64,000 nt of DNA, from the NCBI RefSeq assembly GCF_026914185.1, contig NC_070559.1:8229501-8293500 (forward strand). Direction: 5' to 3'. Below the pieces are notes generated by a model that made no database searches, was not told where the DNA came from, and saw only the letters and a list, made by a program, of their open reading frames with translations. The DNA is from Puccinia triticina. Taxonomy: Eukaryota; Basidiomycota; Pucciniomycetes; Pucciniales; Pucciniaceae. A program made the translations under genes and the position numbers. Shown here piece by piece: positions 1-9,344 of the stretch (the stretch's first letter is position 1; each line of letters begins with the position of its first letter).

Positions 1-614
1 ACGGATCATGGTGTACCTTGAATGACCTCAAAACCTCCAAATGTAACAACCACAATGTGATCAGTTGCCAAATATCACTGATTTGGTAGTTTCCTGCTGT
101 TTCTCCCACTATATCTTAGCGCAGCGTGGGGGTTCTTCAATGATATAAGACACCTTACTCAAATCTGGTACAAACTTTAAATCAATCTCAGGCCTAGTAG
201 AAATTTAGGATATTGGATATGATGAGTCATATATACAAGCCATTAAATTTGAACAAAATTGATGTAGCATGATATATTGAGACTGATTGTTTTTTTTTTT
301 TTTTTTTTTTTTGGAAAGTAGATTTCAACACTTTTGCAAGGTTCAAGTGACAATAATTCATGCCTCCCCATTCCTCCTCCCCCCTTCCCCTCCCTGCCTG
401 ACTTTACAGACTATTTTTTCTCAGGAATAATTCATATGAGTATGTAAAAATGACCTATTTGATCTGGCAACAAAATGAAGCTTTTACTATGGTTGAAAAC
501 TAAGAAAGGAGGAAATCAAGAGAAAGAGAGATTATAGAAGGGTTATGATGTTGCAGGAAGGAAACAAAATAAAGAGAAATTTCAAAAAAAAAAAAAAAGA
601 TCAATATAATTTGA
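1..614. other. AT-rich stretch without a recognised gene
   Basis: No coding region is supported here. It contains a T homopolymer around 290-313, a pyrimidine-rich patch near 365-400, and an A-run near 583-598 just beyond the point where the neighbouring Copia fragment loses recognisable coding sequence. Two direct copies of a short motif containing TTGATCAATATATGCCAT lie around 610-650. Confidence 0.5.
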
Positions 615-639
615 TCAATATATGCCATATTGATCAATA

Positions 640-1898
640 TATGCCATCCCAAATTCATCCATGTTTGTAGTGAAGGATTGGAAAGAGCCGCTCACGTGGT
701 GGGTCGCCCCTGAATCCAAAACCGTGCCATCGCCGGTAGCACCCTTCGCATCCACGCCCACAGCCGATCAAACCGCCACATTCGGATCCTGTCCTGTGGG
801 TGGGTCGTTCGGGGGTGCCACCTGGCGGGCGAAACCGGAGACGGGGCGACCATTGATGGGGGTATCAGGGGGCGGCAGGTTGGCATCCCTGCGGAGTGTC
901 GGACACGACGACCTCCAATGCCCCGACGCCCCGCAGTACGAGCAAGGTTTACCGTCAAAAACTGCCGGATTGCTTGGGCTGGTGTTGCCCTTTCGGATGT
1001 TATTGATAGCAGCTGATATGTCGTCGACCGTGGGATGTCCGGGCCGTCCCACATTTTGTTGTCTTTGCTGATTGGGAAAGTTGGTCTGGTTTCTCGGTTG
1101 GCCTGGCAGCCCGCTCCGAGGGCTAGATCAACCAAGCTGATTTCCTGGGTTGTTCCAGACTGGTTGTGATGAATTACCCCACGCCGAACTTCTGGGAGCT
1201 GACGAGTTCGGGAACGTTCGGAAGACTGAAACATTGGGATGTTGATCGGAATCAAACCGTACGCTCTCGCCATACGCGGAAGTAATGATCGTTTGTATGT
1301 CTCTGGCAGTAACGTCCTTTTTGGAGCCGAGTTGCAGTGATATATTCTGGAAGAGTTGAGAGCGGGACATTGAGGGAGGGGTAGGGGCGATGGCCTGTAG
1401 AACAAGGCTTTCGACGAGGGAAGGTAGACCTGCTCCCACCTTCTTAAGATCTGAAAAAATATCGAAGGTTTTGTTGAAAAGACCCTGGAGTTGTGACGGT
1501 TCAGTCGCTGGGCCGGTAATCCGTAGTTCCAAAAGTTTATCGACCAGTTCGATCTGTCGAAAACAAACCGTTCCTTGGAAGTTTGCCTGAACTGCCTCAT
1601 ACGCGTCTGTCCCTGAAGTACACCGATTGACCAGAGACAATAGCTCATCGTGGACCGTAATTTGGATGAAATACAGAAGGCTGTTGTTCTCTTGTACCGA
1701 TAATTTCTTGTAGTTTTCTTGATTGTTGAAGAAGCTAGAATGCCCGAGTGTAAGTAGGATAACCCTGGTGAGTCCCCGCTTCCATTTGGTGAAGTTGCTG
1801 CCGTCGGCGGCCAACGGTTCGACATCTTGTTTATAGATGCTTGGCTGTTGAAGGAATTTGTTCTTAGGGGAGACGTCGGTTGTGCTGGCTTGTGACAT
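640..1898 (-). pseudogene. Copia-type gag-protease fragment with two in-frame stops
   Basis: Reading leftward from 1898, the first 256 codons resemble the capsid region of Ty1/Copia Gag (UBN2/DUF4219-like: a GSNFTKWKRGL-type tryptophan motif near the N terminus, then a helical capsid region). The frame meets a TGA at 1128-1130. It continues in the same frame to a CCHC zinc knuckle (CSYC..SGHWRSSC, roughly 910-960) and a second TGA at 768-770. It then reaches a Copia-like aspartic protease signature (LDSGATHHV, near 700-715). Integrase, RT and RNase H are absent: coding sequence fades out at about 640 next to A/T-rich repeats, so the copy is truncated. No LTRs were found. I read it as a dead copy because both stops fall inside the conserved domain order; stop readthrough is possible but less likely. 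Family assignment is firm, exact ends are not. Confidence 0.75.
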
Positions 1899-2337
1899 GT
1901 AGAAAATGGGAGATTCTGGTATCGAAATGTTCTCGGGGGAAGTCGGTGACGTGTCAGAAGAAGTTTGGGGTGTGAATCGTTCTCGAGGTATGTTGATAAG
2001 TGGGCGGTATTCGGGTGTTGGGATTACAATCGCGATGGGTAAGCCGAAAGGTTGTACGACGATTCGTTTGCCTGATGAAATTGGGGCCGATGGTGATTCG
2101 TCGATGTGCCGGGTGATAACTTTAGAAAAGATATAAGATACTTCTGAGATGAATGGTGAAGGGGGTCAATCTTCTTCCAAAGGGTCTGGTTTTTCTTCAA
2201 CGGGAGACGGTGGTAAAGGGGGAAGTGCGAGGAAAGCCTTGTACGCTTTTGTTTGTTTCGGCCGTTTCGCTCGAGTTGGCGGCGGCAGTGGTCCAGAGAT
2301 CTGAGGTTTTTCACGTCGAGTACTGACCATGCACCTA
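1899..2337. other. flank upstream of the Copia fragment, nothing recognised
   Basis: Short open frames exist on both strands, but none has a recognisable motif or a counterpart elsewhere in the window. It may be the former leader of the Copia copy. Confidence 0.3.
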
Positions 2338-2449
2338 TTAGAGCCTGGAGAGATTCCTGGTCGTATCGGCTATCGAGATGTTGAGCAATCGAGTCTTAAT
2401 CTGTTGTGTCAAGAGATAAACCCATGAGTCTACATTGCTCCTCCCCAAC

Positions 2450-2740
2450 CGCCTCTTCAGCACTCCATACTCCAAAAGTGGAGTTTGTACACCCCAACTC
2501 TCAACAATGTCCACCTGCTTGACCAGAGGGATCTCTCTGGTCAAAGAGATGTACATAGCTCTTTGACAGGAATCACTCTGGCCAAGGGGGTATGCCTCCT
2601 CAGCCAGAGGGATTCCTCCAGCCAACTAGGCAGTACACCTTTTTGACCGGAGGAATCCCTACAATTGAGGAGGCAACCTATGATTGGAGGCATTCCTCCA
2701 GTCAGAGCTGTGCAATTGTTGGAATTCCTCCAACCAGAGC
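2450..2740. repeat. degenerate GGAATCC-palindrome repeat patch
   Basis: Several imperfect copies of a palindromic core (GGAGGAATCC / GGATTCCTCC, some flanked by GACC or CAGTC) occur at irregular spacing. The same core is half of the regular 45-bp minisatellite unit at 6800-7180, so this is probably a decayed relative. Small open frames here are by-products of the repeats. Confidence 0.5.
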
Positions 2741-2799
2741 CTCAGAGGTCAATTTGACTTGCAGCACGGCAGTTGTACTGTTGTATTATAAGGTGTAAT

Positions 2800-3460
2800 C
2801 CAACAGTAAAAAGGTGGTGGAAACAAGACAACTCACGGGTCAAAGGGGTATGGCAAGTACTTGTATCAAAGACTTGCATGTTGTTAAGCCCAAGATCCCA
2901 GAACATACACCCGCACCTGGCACCTGTAGATGAGTGGTTGTTGTGAGCCTGAAAGTACTCCCCTATGGGTGCAGAGTACTTGCCAAGGAATACTTTGTGT
3001 ACTATCTATGGCTAAGCATGAATTGCACTGCTGCAAAAAATGGAATTTTTGATGGTTACAGAAGAAAATATGGAAGTATCTCAATTGCCACATCATCATG
3101 CTGTGATGTTAACTTACCAGATTATACAAGCATGACTAAAGAGGAGATTGATATCAGTTGAACATAACATCAAGTTAGCACATGACTGAGTTCAGCTGAG
3201 GCACAACTCACATCTGGCAGCCTTCCTGAAAAAAATTACCATCTGGCACTCTCTGGAGAGTGCGACCATTCCCCCCCTGGTGACATGAGGCGGCTTGAAA
3301 GACCCCTTCTGCCGGAGTTCCGGGGGCCTGAGCTAAGAGCTGACATTAAACACGCATGATTCTAATTAAAATCTTGCTGGTCAAAGCCCAACTTGAACCG
3401 GGCTAATAGAGTGTAGCTGTCTTGTCGAGCATGACATGGGAAATTCCCATGTCTACGGTA
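2800..3460. other. no gene recognised
   Basis: Only short, motif-free frames are seen. A segment near 3246-3290 (GGCACTCT...GTGC...TTCCCCCCTGGTGA) resembles one near 8718-8762, so a small dispersed repeat may be present. Confidence 0.35.
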
Positions 3461-3461
3461 A

Positions 3462-3567
3462 GTCATTGCATCATGACTTACTGTGACACTGGAGGACTTC
3501 CCGCCAATCTGGAAACCCAGATTTTCCCAGATTTTGCAGGGAAATCTAGGCAGATCTAGGATTTGGG
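3462..3567. repeat. left arm of a foldback (MITE-like) element
   Basis: About 90-100 bp here are an imperfect inverted copy of 4616-4705. Both arms contain GGAGGACTTCCCG, an AATCTGG block and the motif CCAGATTTTGC. The two arms were originally separated by a short spacer, into which a solo LTR inserted. Terminal boundaries are approximate. Confidence 0.65.
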
Positions 3568-3571
3568 ACGA

Positions 3572-4611
3572 TGTGGTGGGCAAACCGGTAGCCAAAGGAA
3601 TTTTCAGTTCAAGAATCTCACCGGCGCTCCCCTCAAGATCAAGGTTCTCAGACTGTTTTGTCTTCTCTTTTGTTCCTATTCCTCTACTCCTTCTGTAAGG
3701 GTCCGGTGGACCCTCACTGGAGACGAGGAGGAAAGGGCGAGTTGGGACGAGGCCGGAGCCTTTGGAGCTTTCTAGTTCCAACGTATACTGGATTTCAGGG
3801 GGCTAGCCAGTAGAGAGAAGGGTCCAAGATCTCTGTAAGTACAACTAGAGGAAAGAGAGAGAGGAAAAGGAGAAAGGCTTACCTAGCCAGTAGAGAGAAG
3901 GGTCCAAGATCTCTACTGGTCTAGGAGAGAAGAGAGGCAAGACTAAGTACAAGGAGCTTATGTAATCATGTGATAGGCCTTGTGAAACCACACTGAAGGT
4001 GGGGGTTTACACCTTCCCTTCTTTCCCTTTCATGGTCCTAACACAGCTTGTGCTGTGGGTTTTATTCCTTCCTTTTTTTTTTTTGTTTTGTCTCTGATCT
4101 ATGTTCTCATTTCTTAGGCTGTGGTTGTCTCTCCTGTCTGCTCTATTTCTCATTTTCCTTTGATCTGTTGTTCTGTGTTGGTTCTTGGTTCTCTTTCTTG
4201 TTTTCTTTTGTTCTCTTGTCTTTTTGTGTTGTGTTGTGTGCGCGCGCACGGCGCGCAAGGAGATGATGAAATTTATGTGACATGTTGTCTCCCCGAGTCC
4301 AAGTTCGCAGAACTTGGAGGAGGGGAGCGGCATGGCATTCTGATCCGCCATCACGAGTCTAGAGAATCCAGAGTCCAGAGTCCGAGTCCCAAGAATCCCT
4401 TTCCCTTTGACGAATCCCTCAACCATCCCAGAGTCCTCAACAAAACTGCCGCCGAGAATCCAACCCTCGGCGAACTCTCAAAATCACCCAACCACAAGCT
4501 ATCAATTCAAATCCGCACGACTCCTTCTGGACCGATCCGAGAGGGCAGCCAGCAGGCATCTTTTTCCCCTCCCAGCGCTGCCGCCGGCCTAGCACCGGAC
4601 AGAGCTCCACA
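3572..4611 (+). mobile_element. solo LTR of the D/E Ty3-type family with an internal insertion
   Basis: It begins TGTGGTGGGC and ends GCTCCACA. It is homologous to the reverse complement of the element D LTRs (43611-44328 and 51313-52030), sharing for example GTCCTAACACAG.TTGTGCTGTGG, the CGCGCGCAC motif and the CTAGGCCGG block in complement. It is flanked by a perfect 4-bp duplication ACGA (3568-3571 and 4612-4615). No internal retroelement sequence is attached, so it is a solo LTR left by recombination. It is longer than the 718-bp D LTR because of about 300 bp of unrelated sequence near 3700-4010. Confidence 0.85.
3803..3914. repeat. 32-bp direct repeats inside the LTR insertion
   Basis: An identical 32-bp segment starting CTAGCCAGTAGAGAG occurs at 3803-3834 and again at 3883-3914, 80 bp apart. 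It lies within the extra DNA that interrupts the solo LTR. The first copy is followed by GTAAGT, and purine-rich sequence lies between. No coding content is evident. Confidence 0.8.
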
Positions 4612-4615
4612 ACGA

Positions 4616-4705
4616 TCAAGCCCAGATTTCCCCGCAAAATCTGGAAAAATCTGAGTTCCCAGATTGACGGGAAGTCCTCCGCTGTGGGATGTAACGTAAT
4701 GACAT
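4616..4705. repeat. right arm of the foldback element
   Basis: Inverted partner of 3462-3567. Together with the left arm it would form a hairpin of roughly 85-100 bp if the solo LTR were removed. No transposase is present, as expected for a MITE-like element. Confidence 0.65.
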
Positions 4706-5190
4706 ATAGGGTGTTCAAAGTTGACTTGCATAAAATCATAAAATTCTGAGGTGAAAAAAATATGTACACCCAAACACTGAAATTAGAGCAACATTTCTAA
4801 AATGGTACATATAAAATCATCATTTGAAAGTTTTATGATTTTATGATTTTGTGTAATGAAAATTTTATGATTTCAACTTTGAAATTGTATTTGTTTTTGT
4901 ATATTTTTTTGTTTGTTGTTTCTGACCCAAGTTTGACACCAAGGAGCAGATGCATATAGGAGCATGTATGTGGTTAACAGTCTGGATTGCTCCCAATGGG
5001 GCCCGGAGGAGGCTGATGTACACTCCTCCGGGTGGCTGAGCCGCAGCCAAGTACACACCTGTGACCTCCACCCGGGGAGTCCTGCGACGAGGATATCCCA
5101 AGGGATCCTTGAGGATATCACAAGGAATCCTCAAGGATTCCCCATAGTGCCCCTGCGCAAAGTTGGACCAGCAGCTGCTGTTCCACACGG
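4706..5190. other. no gene recognised
   Basis: AT-rich to about 4930, then more GC-rich. Short GGATATCC/GGATCCTTGAGG-type palindromic words cluster at 5090-5145. No domain or repeat relation was identified. Confidence 0.4.
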
Positions 5191-6022
5191 TATGGAGCTC
5201 CGTCTGGTGCTAGGCCGGCGGCAGCGCTGGGAGAGGGAAGAGTGTTGTGTGACTGCCCTCACGGAAAGTGGTCTGTTGCTGAGTCTTTGTTGATCGAGTG
5301 GTTAGCTGGTGAAGTGGGTTTTAGGTTTTGCCAAGGGTTGATCCTTGATGGCGGTTTGGTTTGTTTGGAAAAGAAAAGGAATTGATATGGGAAGTTTTTT
5401 GATAGGATTCAACAGATTCTTTGGTGGGACTCTTTGACTCGGGACTCGGATTCAGAAATGAAGAATAAGATTTGATAACCTCCCTCTTGGATCAGAAAAT
5501 GATGCTATGGTCTCCCACCCTCCAAGTTCGCCCGGAACTTGGATTCCTGGAGACCTTTCACAGACCAATCATCATCTCCTCGCAAGCCATGCGTGCACAC
5601 CCACCACAAACAACAGAAAAAGAAAAAGGAAACACAAAACAGACAAAACAAAACAAAAACAAAAACATAGACCAGACACACAAATCAAACAACAGACAAT
5701 TAGAAGATGAGAGCAGATAGAAAGAAATGAAAAAGACCAAAAGAACAGAAACCATAAAACTAAGAATAAACCCACAGAAACAAGACTCTGTGTTAGGACC
5801 AAGAAATGTGAAGGTTGACTAGAAAGAGAAGAGAAGATAACAAAAAGAGAATGGAAAGAGGAAAAGGAAAAGAGAATGGAGCAGGACAGGGAAGGAGACT
5901 GGGAATAAGAGGCTGAAGTCTTGAGGATTGAAGCTTGAGAACCTTGAAACTGGAACTTGAAGTCTGATGCCGGTGAGAGCGGAAACTGAGGACTGAGCTT
6001 GACCACCGTATTGGCCACCACA
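5191..6022 (-). mobile_element. old LTR (E), diverged relative of the element D LTR
   Basis: On the + strand it starts TATGGAGCTCCGTC and ends GCCACCACA, matching the ends of the D LTRs with divergence inside. A hairpin and purine-rich tract adjoin its right side, so it is the 3' LTR of a minus-strand element whose body is missing beyond about 6140. The C-terminal-looking open frames inside it are LTR sequence, not genes. Confidence 0.75.
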
Positions 6023-6143
6023 TCCACCCACGACTTACAGTCTGTCCCTAGACTGCACCGCCTCTTGCCGCAACCTCAAAATACCATGCTAAAGAAAAGA
6101 AGCGTATCCAAGCCTTGTAGGGAGTATAAACTGCCTACTAAGC
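6023..6143 (-). other. 3' internal remnant of element E with hairpin and polypurine tract
   Basis: Next to the LTR the minus strand carries a G-rich stretch (GTCGTGGGTGGA) as polypurine tract. Ahead of it is the hairpin CAGTCTAGGGACAGACTG (6038-6055), identical to the one at the same position in element D. The remaining ~90 bp are unrecognised, and the element is cut off before the hAT-like MITE. Confidence 0.7.
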
Positions 6144-6151
6144 TCAGATAG

Positions 6152-6583
6152 CAACGGTGGGCCAGCTACGCTAACCGTAGCGTAGCGGAATTCCGCTAAA
6201 TTTTAGCGTAGCGTTAGCGGAATTGCGCCCCCTCTGCGCTAACGCTACGCGCAAAGGGTGCGCAGCTAATTTAGCTGTTAGCGTAGCGTTAGCGCAGATG
6301 CGCGCAATTGCGCTAACGCTACACACGCAGGGCGCAAAATAGCGCGCGCTACGGTGCGCCACAGTGCTTTTAGCTGAAAAAAATGTCTTTTTTTCCGCTA
6401 AAAGCGCTGTAGCGGCGCGCTAACACTAACAAAAAATTGGCGCGCTGTTAGCGCCGCTGAAACGTAGCGCAGCGTAGCGGCGCTAACAGCGCGCTAACGC
6501 TACTCAAAATGGGCGGGCGCTTTTTGCCGCTACGCTAACGCTAAGTGGCCCTGTAGCGTAGTGTAGCGTAGCGGCCCACCGTT
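6152..6583. mobile_element. hAT-like MITE rich in CGCTA/TAGCG words
   Basis: About 432 bp bounded by inverted repeats (CAACGGTGGGCC on the left, GGCCCACCGTT on the right) and flanked by a perfect 8-bp duplication TCAGATAG (6144-6151 and 6584-6591). An 8-bp duplication is the hAT hallmark. The interior is almost entirely made of GCTAACGC, TAGCGTAGCG and GCGCTA words on both strands, giving strong self-complementarity; these may be subterminal transposase-binding repeats. There is no coding capacity. Similar word-rich ends occur at 55487-56689 and 62223-62510, the latter next to a hAT transposase gene. Confidence 0.8.
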
Positions 6584-6592
6584 TCAGATAGG

Positions 6593-6790
6593 CCCAGATC
6601 AATGACCAGCATGTGCTGGTCATTGGTCTAGGGCTTCTCCGGCTATCAAACTGGCAGAGGCCGCGCTTGGTTACCAGAATGCACTTGTCATCAGCCCCCT
6701 GGCTCTCCGAGCTCAAACCCGGAGTACATAGGTCATCAAGCCAGGGAAGCCCTCACGCGATGACCAGCACATGCTGGTCATCTATCTGGG
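6593..6790. repeat. 198-bp inverted-repeat element with palindromic termini
   Basis: The left end (CCCAGATC, then ATGACCAGCA-TG-TGCTGGTCAT) is an inverted copy of the right end at 6759-6790 with two mismatches. Each terminus is itself a palindrome of 11-bp arms. The spacer carries no gene. No clear target duplication was seen. Confidence 0.65.
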
Positions 6791-6797
6791 ATTTTAA

Positions 6798-7180
6798 AGG
6801 TTGTATAACCTCGTTGACCCTGTATAACCTCGCCGACCGGGAGGAATCGGCTGACGAGGTTGTATGGCCTCGCCGACTGGGAGGAATCCTCCCATTCAAC
6901 AAGGTTGTATAAACTTGCCGGCCGGGAGTATTTCTCCCAGTCAAAACCTCTTTGACTGGGAGGAATCCTCCCGGCTGACAAGGTTGTATAACCTCGTCGA
7001 CTGGGAGGAATCCCCCTGGCTGACGAGGTTGTATAACCTCGTCAACCGGGAGGAATCCTCCTACCTGAAAAGGCTGTATAATATCGTTGACTGGGAGGAT
7101 TCCTCTTGGCTGACAAGGTTGTATAGCCTTGCCGACTGGGAGGATTCCTCCTAGTCAACGAGGTTGTATTACCTCGTCGA
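6798..7180. repeat. 45-bp palindromic minisatellite
   Basis: The word TTGTATA recurs at 6984, 7029, 7074, 7119 and 7164, a strict 45-bp period, with 6860 to 6905 also 45 bp and some irregular units before that. Each unit joins two palindromes, GAGGTTGTATAACCTC and GACTGGGAGGAATCCTCC. Because 45 is a multiple of three, the array stays open as repeated 15-residue peptides (LYNLVDWEES type); there is no evidence that it is translated. Confidence 0.8.
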
Positions 7181-7185
7181 CCCCA

Positions 7186-7432
7186 GCCCCGAGCATAATT
7201 GGGGGCTTGAGGCGGGTATGGCTCGCGGGTATCCGGGTGCAACCAATTTTCTCCAGAAATTCAAGGACCCAGCACCACACCCGGCACCGCCTGGCGGGTG
7301 CGCCGCGGGTGTGGCGGGCACCTGCCAACGGGTGGCAGGTACCCGCCTGCGGGTACTAGTGACCCCACAAAAAGTGCCTCGGGGGTCTGGGGGGAGTCTT
7401 CCCCGAAGCCCCCCGTGCTGCTGTGTGATGTT
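7186..7432. other. GC-rich spacer, no gene recognised
   Basis: GC-rich sequence with repeated GCGGGT/ACCCGC words around 7280-7360. Several short frames overlap but none is convincing. Confidence 0.4.
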
Positions 7433-7470
7433 TGTCCACCGTGACGTTCGCGCGAACGTCACGGTGGACA
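7433..7470. repeat. 38-bp perfect palindrome
   Basis: Every base from 7433 to 7470 pairs with its symmetric partner, giving 19-bp arms with no spacer. The centre is TTCGCGCGAA, and the arms contain TGACGT/ACGTCA and CCACCGTGAC. Such a structure could be a cruciform or a dimeric protein-binding site. Confidence 0.9.
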
Positions 7471-7539
7471 TCAGACACCATTCACATACTCCTCAACACC
7501 CCTTCTGCCTACAAGCTAGGTGTACCTTGTAGAGGGGGC

Positions 7540-7832
7540 GAGGCAGCGTGGAGGAAGGCCAGGACTTTTCCAAGCATATTGGCCTCTGAGGAGCCTGGCG
7601 AGCGCTTGCACATCCCTGTCAGCTCTGCTAACAGCACCAAATACTCCGCGTGCGCGGTTGATTGGGGCAACAGGACAAGTGTGTTGCTTGTGACATTCAT
7701 TCTGAACAAGGTTGGCGCAAGGAGGCTTGGAGGAAGGCCAGGAATTTGCCAAGCTTGTCAGCCTCTGAGGAGCCCAGCAAGCGCTTCTATAGCCCCATCA
7801 GCTCTGCCAACAGCACCAAGTACTCCATGTAT
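7540..7832. repeat. diverged tandem duplication, about 180 bp
   Basis: The stretch 7540-7650 (containing TGGAGGAAGGCCAGGA, GCCTCTGAGGAGCC and AACAGCACCAA) is repeated at 7725-7832 with substitutions. Both copies can be read as similar peptides (..SEEP..SANSTKYS..), so an old coding origin is possible, but no domain is recognised. Confidence 0.55.
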
Positions 7833-8785
7833 CCATACCAACTTCCTTGTCATTTTCATAAGATCTTGAACACTTGGATCTTGCTAAGCATTGGTTCAGC
7901 GCTTGGAGGCACCATGAGAACATTCTTGATTGGAAATTTGACCCTTTTCCCATTTCAAGATCAACTTTCTTGCGGGCAGCCACCTTCAGTGGTGAAAAAC
8001 TTGGCAAAATCCACACAGCAATTGATGCTCAACAGGGTTGTGTGTCTCAGCTAACCTGCCACATTGATACAAGGACCTCTGGAACAGATGGGATTAGCTT
8101 CCTTGGGGGGTGAAGGGAGACCAGAAGGGGACAAGAATACAGTAATGGCAACAATCCTGATGGGCAGGTTGGATCAGAGTAATAGAACTATGTGTGTAGG
8201 CAAGCTGATTGCTGGAAAAGAGGCCAAAGCCAATTGCAGCCACACATTATTTTGATTTTGGAGGTGATTGGAAATACAGAAATATGGAGTATCTACACTG
8301 GAGAAAATCAGGAAAAATCAGAAAACCCCTTGGACCCAGACAAAATTATGAAAAAAAATCAGGCTGTACCAATCCAGACCTCCCAAAATTCCCTACAGGT
8401 CTGTGCCATCCGCAAATGTATCTACTATATTTCCCAGAGGAGTTTTGAATCCATGTTTTTTTGGTTTGATCATGAATCAAGCACATTCACATGTTACAAA
8501 ATTTGGCCCAGTATAAATCTCATCATTGGATAGAAATGGGCATCTTCATGACATAAAGACATGGTCCCCTCCAACTTATTACTAATTCAACATCTGATCA
8601 ACAGATCTGTTGTTCATACATTAGGGTACAGTTATTGTTGGGATAGCGTAAAAAGTTACACAAGAGTTATGGGTAACTCTAGCATGACTTCAATCCCTGG
8701 GTCTGATGGAATTACGGTATGGCACTCTGTAGGAAGTGCCACAGATTCCCCCCTGGTGATTACTTCTAAGAGCCTAACTATGTAC
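7833..8785. other. no gene recognised
   Basis: Moderately AT-rich sequence with several overlapping short frames and no motif. I see no basis for choosing one of them as a gene. Confidence 0.4.
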
Positions 8786-8789
8786 ATAT

Positions 8790-9130
8790 AATCCAAGAGG
8801 GTTCCCCCTGTACATAAACAAAATGATAAAATAAAATCAAGGGTTTCCCCATTGCACAAAAAACCAATCCAAAAATTGTAACTTTTCCTCCAACAATGCA
8901 AATTAAATAAAAATATCAAGCAGTCTAAATTCTCAACCAGCCTTCCAACATCGGCAAAGCCGTGCCAACAGGCGCAACACCCAGCCCGCGTCAAGTGCAC
9001 GGGTCAAAAGTGATGGACGTTAAGGCCCCCGGCCCGCAGCTAAGGCTACAGACCCGTGGGGGGCCCACTCTTTGCCCCTCGGACTGCGCATGTGAAACAG
9101 CGGATGGGTTGAGGGCAATGGATAGCTGGA
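8790..9130. repeat. dispersed repeat, copy 1
   Basis: Shares ordered blocks with 57330-57690: GGGTTCCCCCTGTA, ATCAAGGGTTTCCCC, CCAGCCCGCGTCAAG.GCACGGGTCAAAA, then AAGGCCCCC..CCCGCAG, GGGGG..CACTCTTT and CAACTGCGC/ACTGTGCA-type words. It is a diverged copy of one unclassified element; no coding region or terminal repeat was identified. Confidence 0.6.
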
Positions 9131-9210
9131 ATTGCAGCATCTCCAATTGCCCTGGGGAAAACACCACCATTGGATCCTGTAATGAACGACAAAGGGGAGG
9201 GCAACACTGA

Positions 9211-9334
9211 AGCAGTGAGTAGCTGTGAGTAACCGCAAACAGTCAATGAGACTGGTGAAGATGAGCACACCTGAAGCAGCGAGTAGCTGTGATTAACCGC
9301 AAACAGTCAATGAGACTGGTGAAGATGAGCACAC
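9211..9334. repeat. two 62-bp tandem units at the insertion site of element A
   Basis: Two near-identical units (GAAGCAG.GAGTAGCTGTGA...GATGAGCACACCT) lie immediately left of element A. A third unit is found right of A near 42902-42965. Element A therefore inserted into a tandem-repeat region. Confidence 0.75.
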
Positions 9335-9344
9335 CTGAGACCGG

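Noticed and set aside
692..1825. 377-codon minus-strand open frame
   Set aside because: It overlaps the Copia gag frame in another phase; only the 1898-start frame shows capsid, CCHC and DSGA motifs.
6864..7154. Repeat protein with 15-residue LYNLVDWEES units
   Set aside because: The 45-bp DNA period being a multiple of three explains the open frame; both strands are open and there is no start or gene context.
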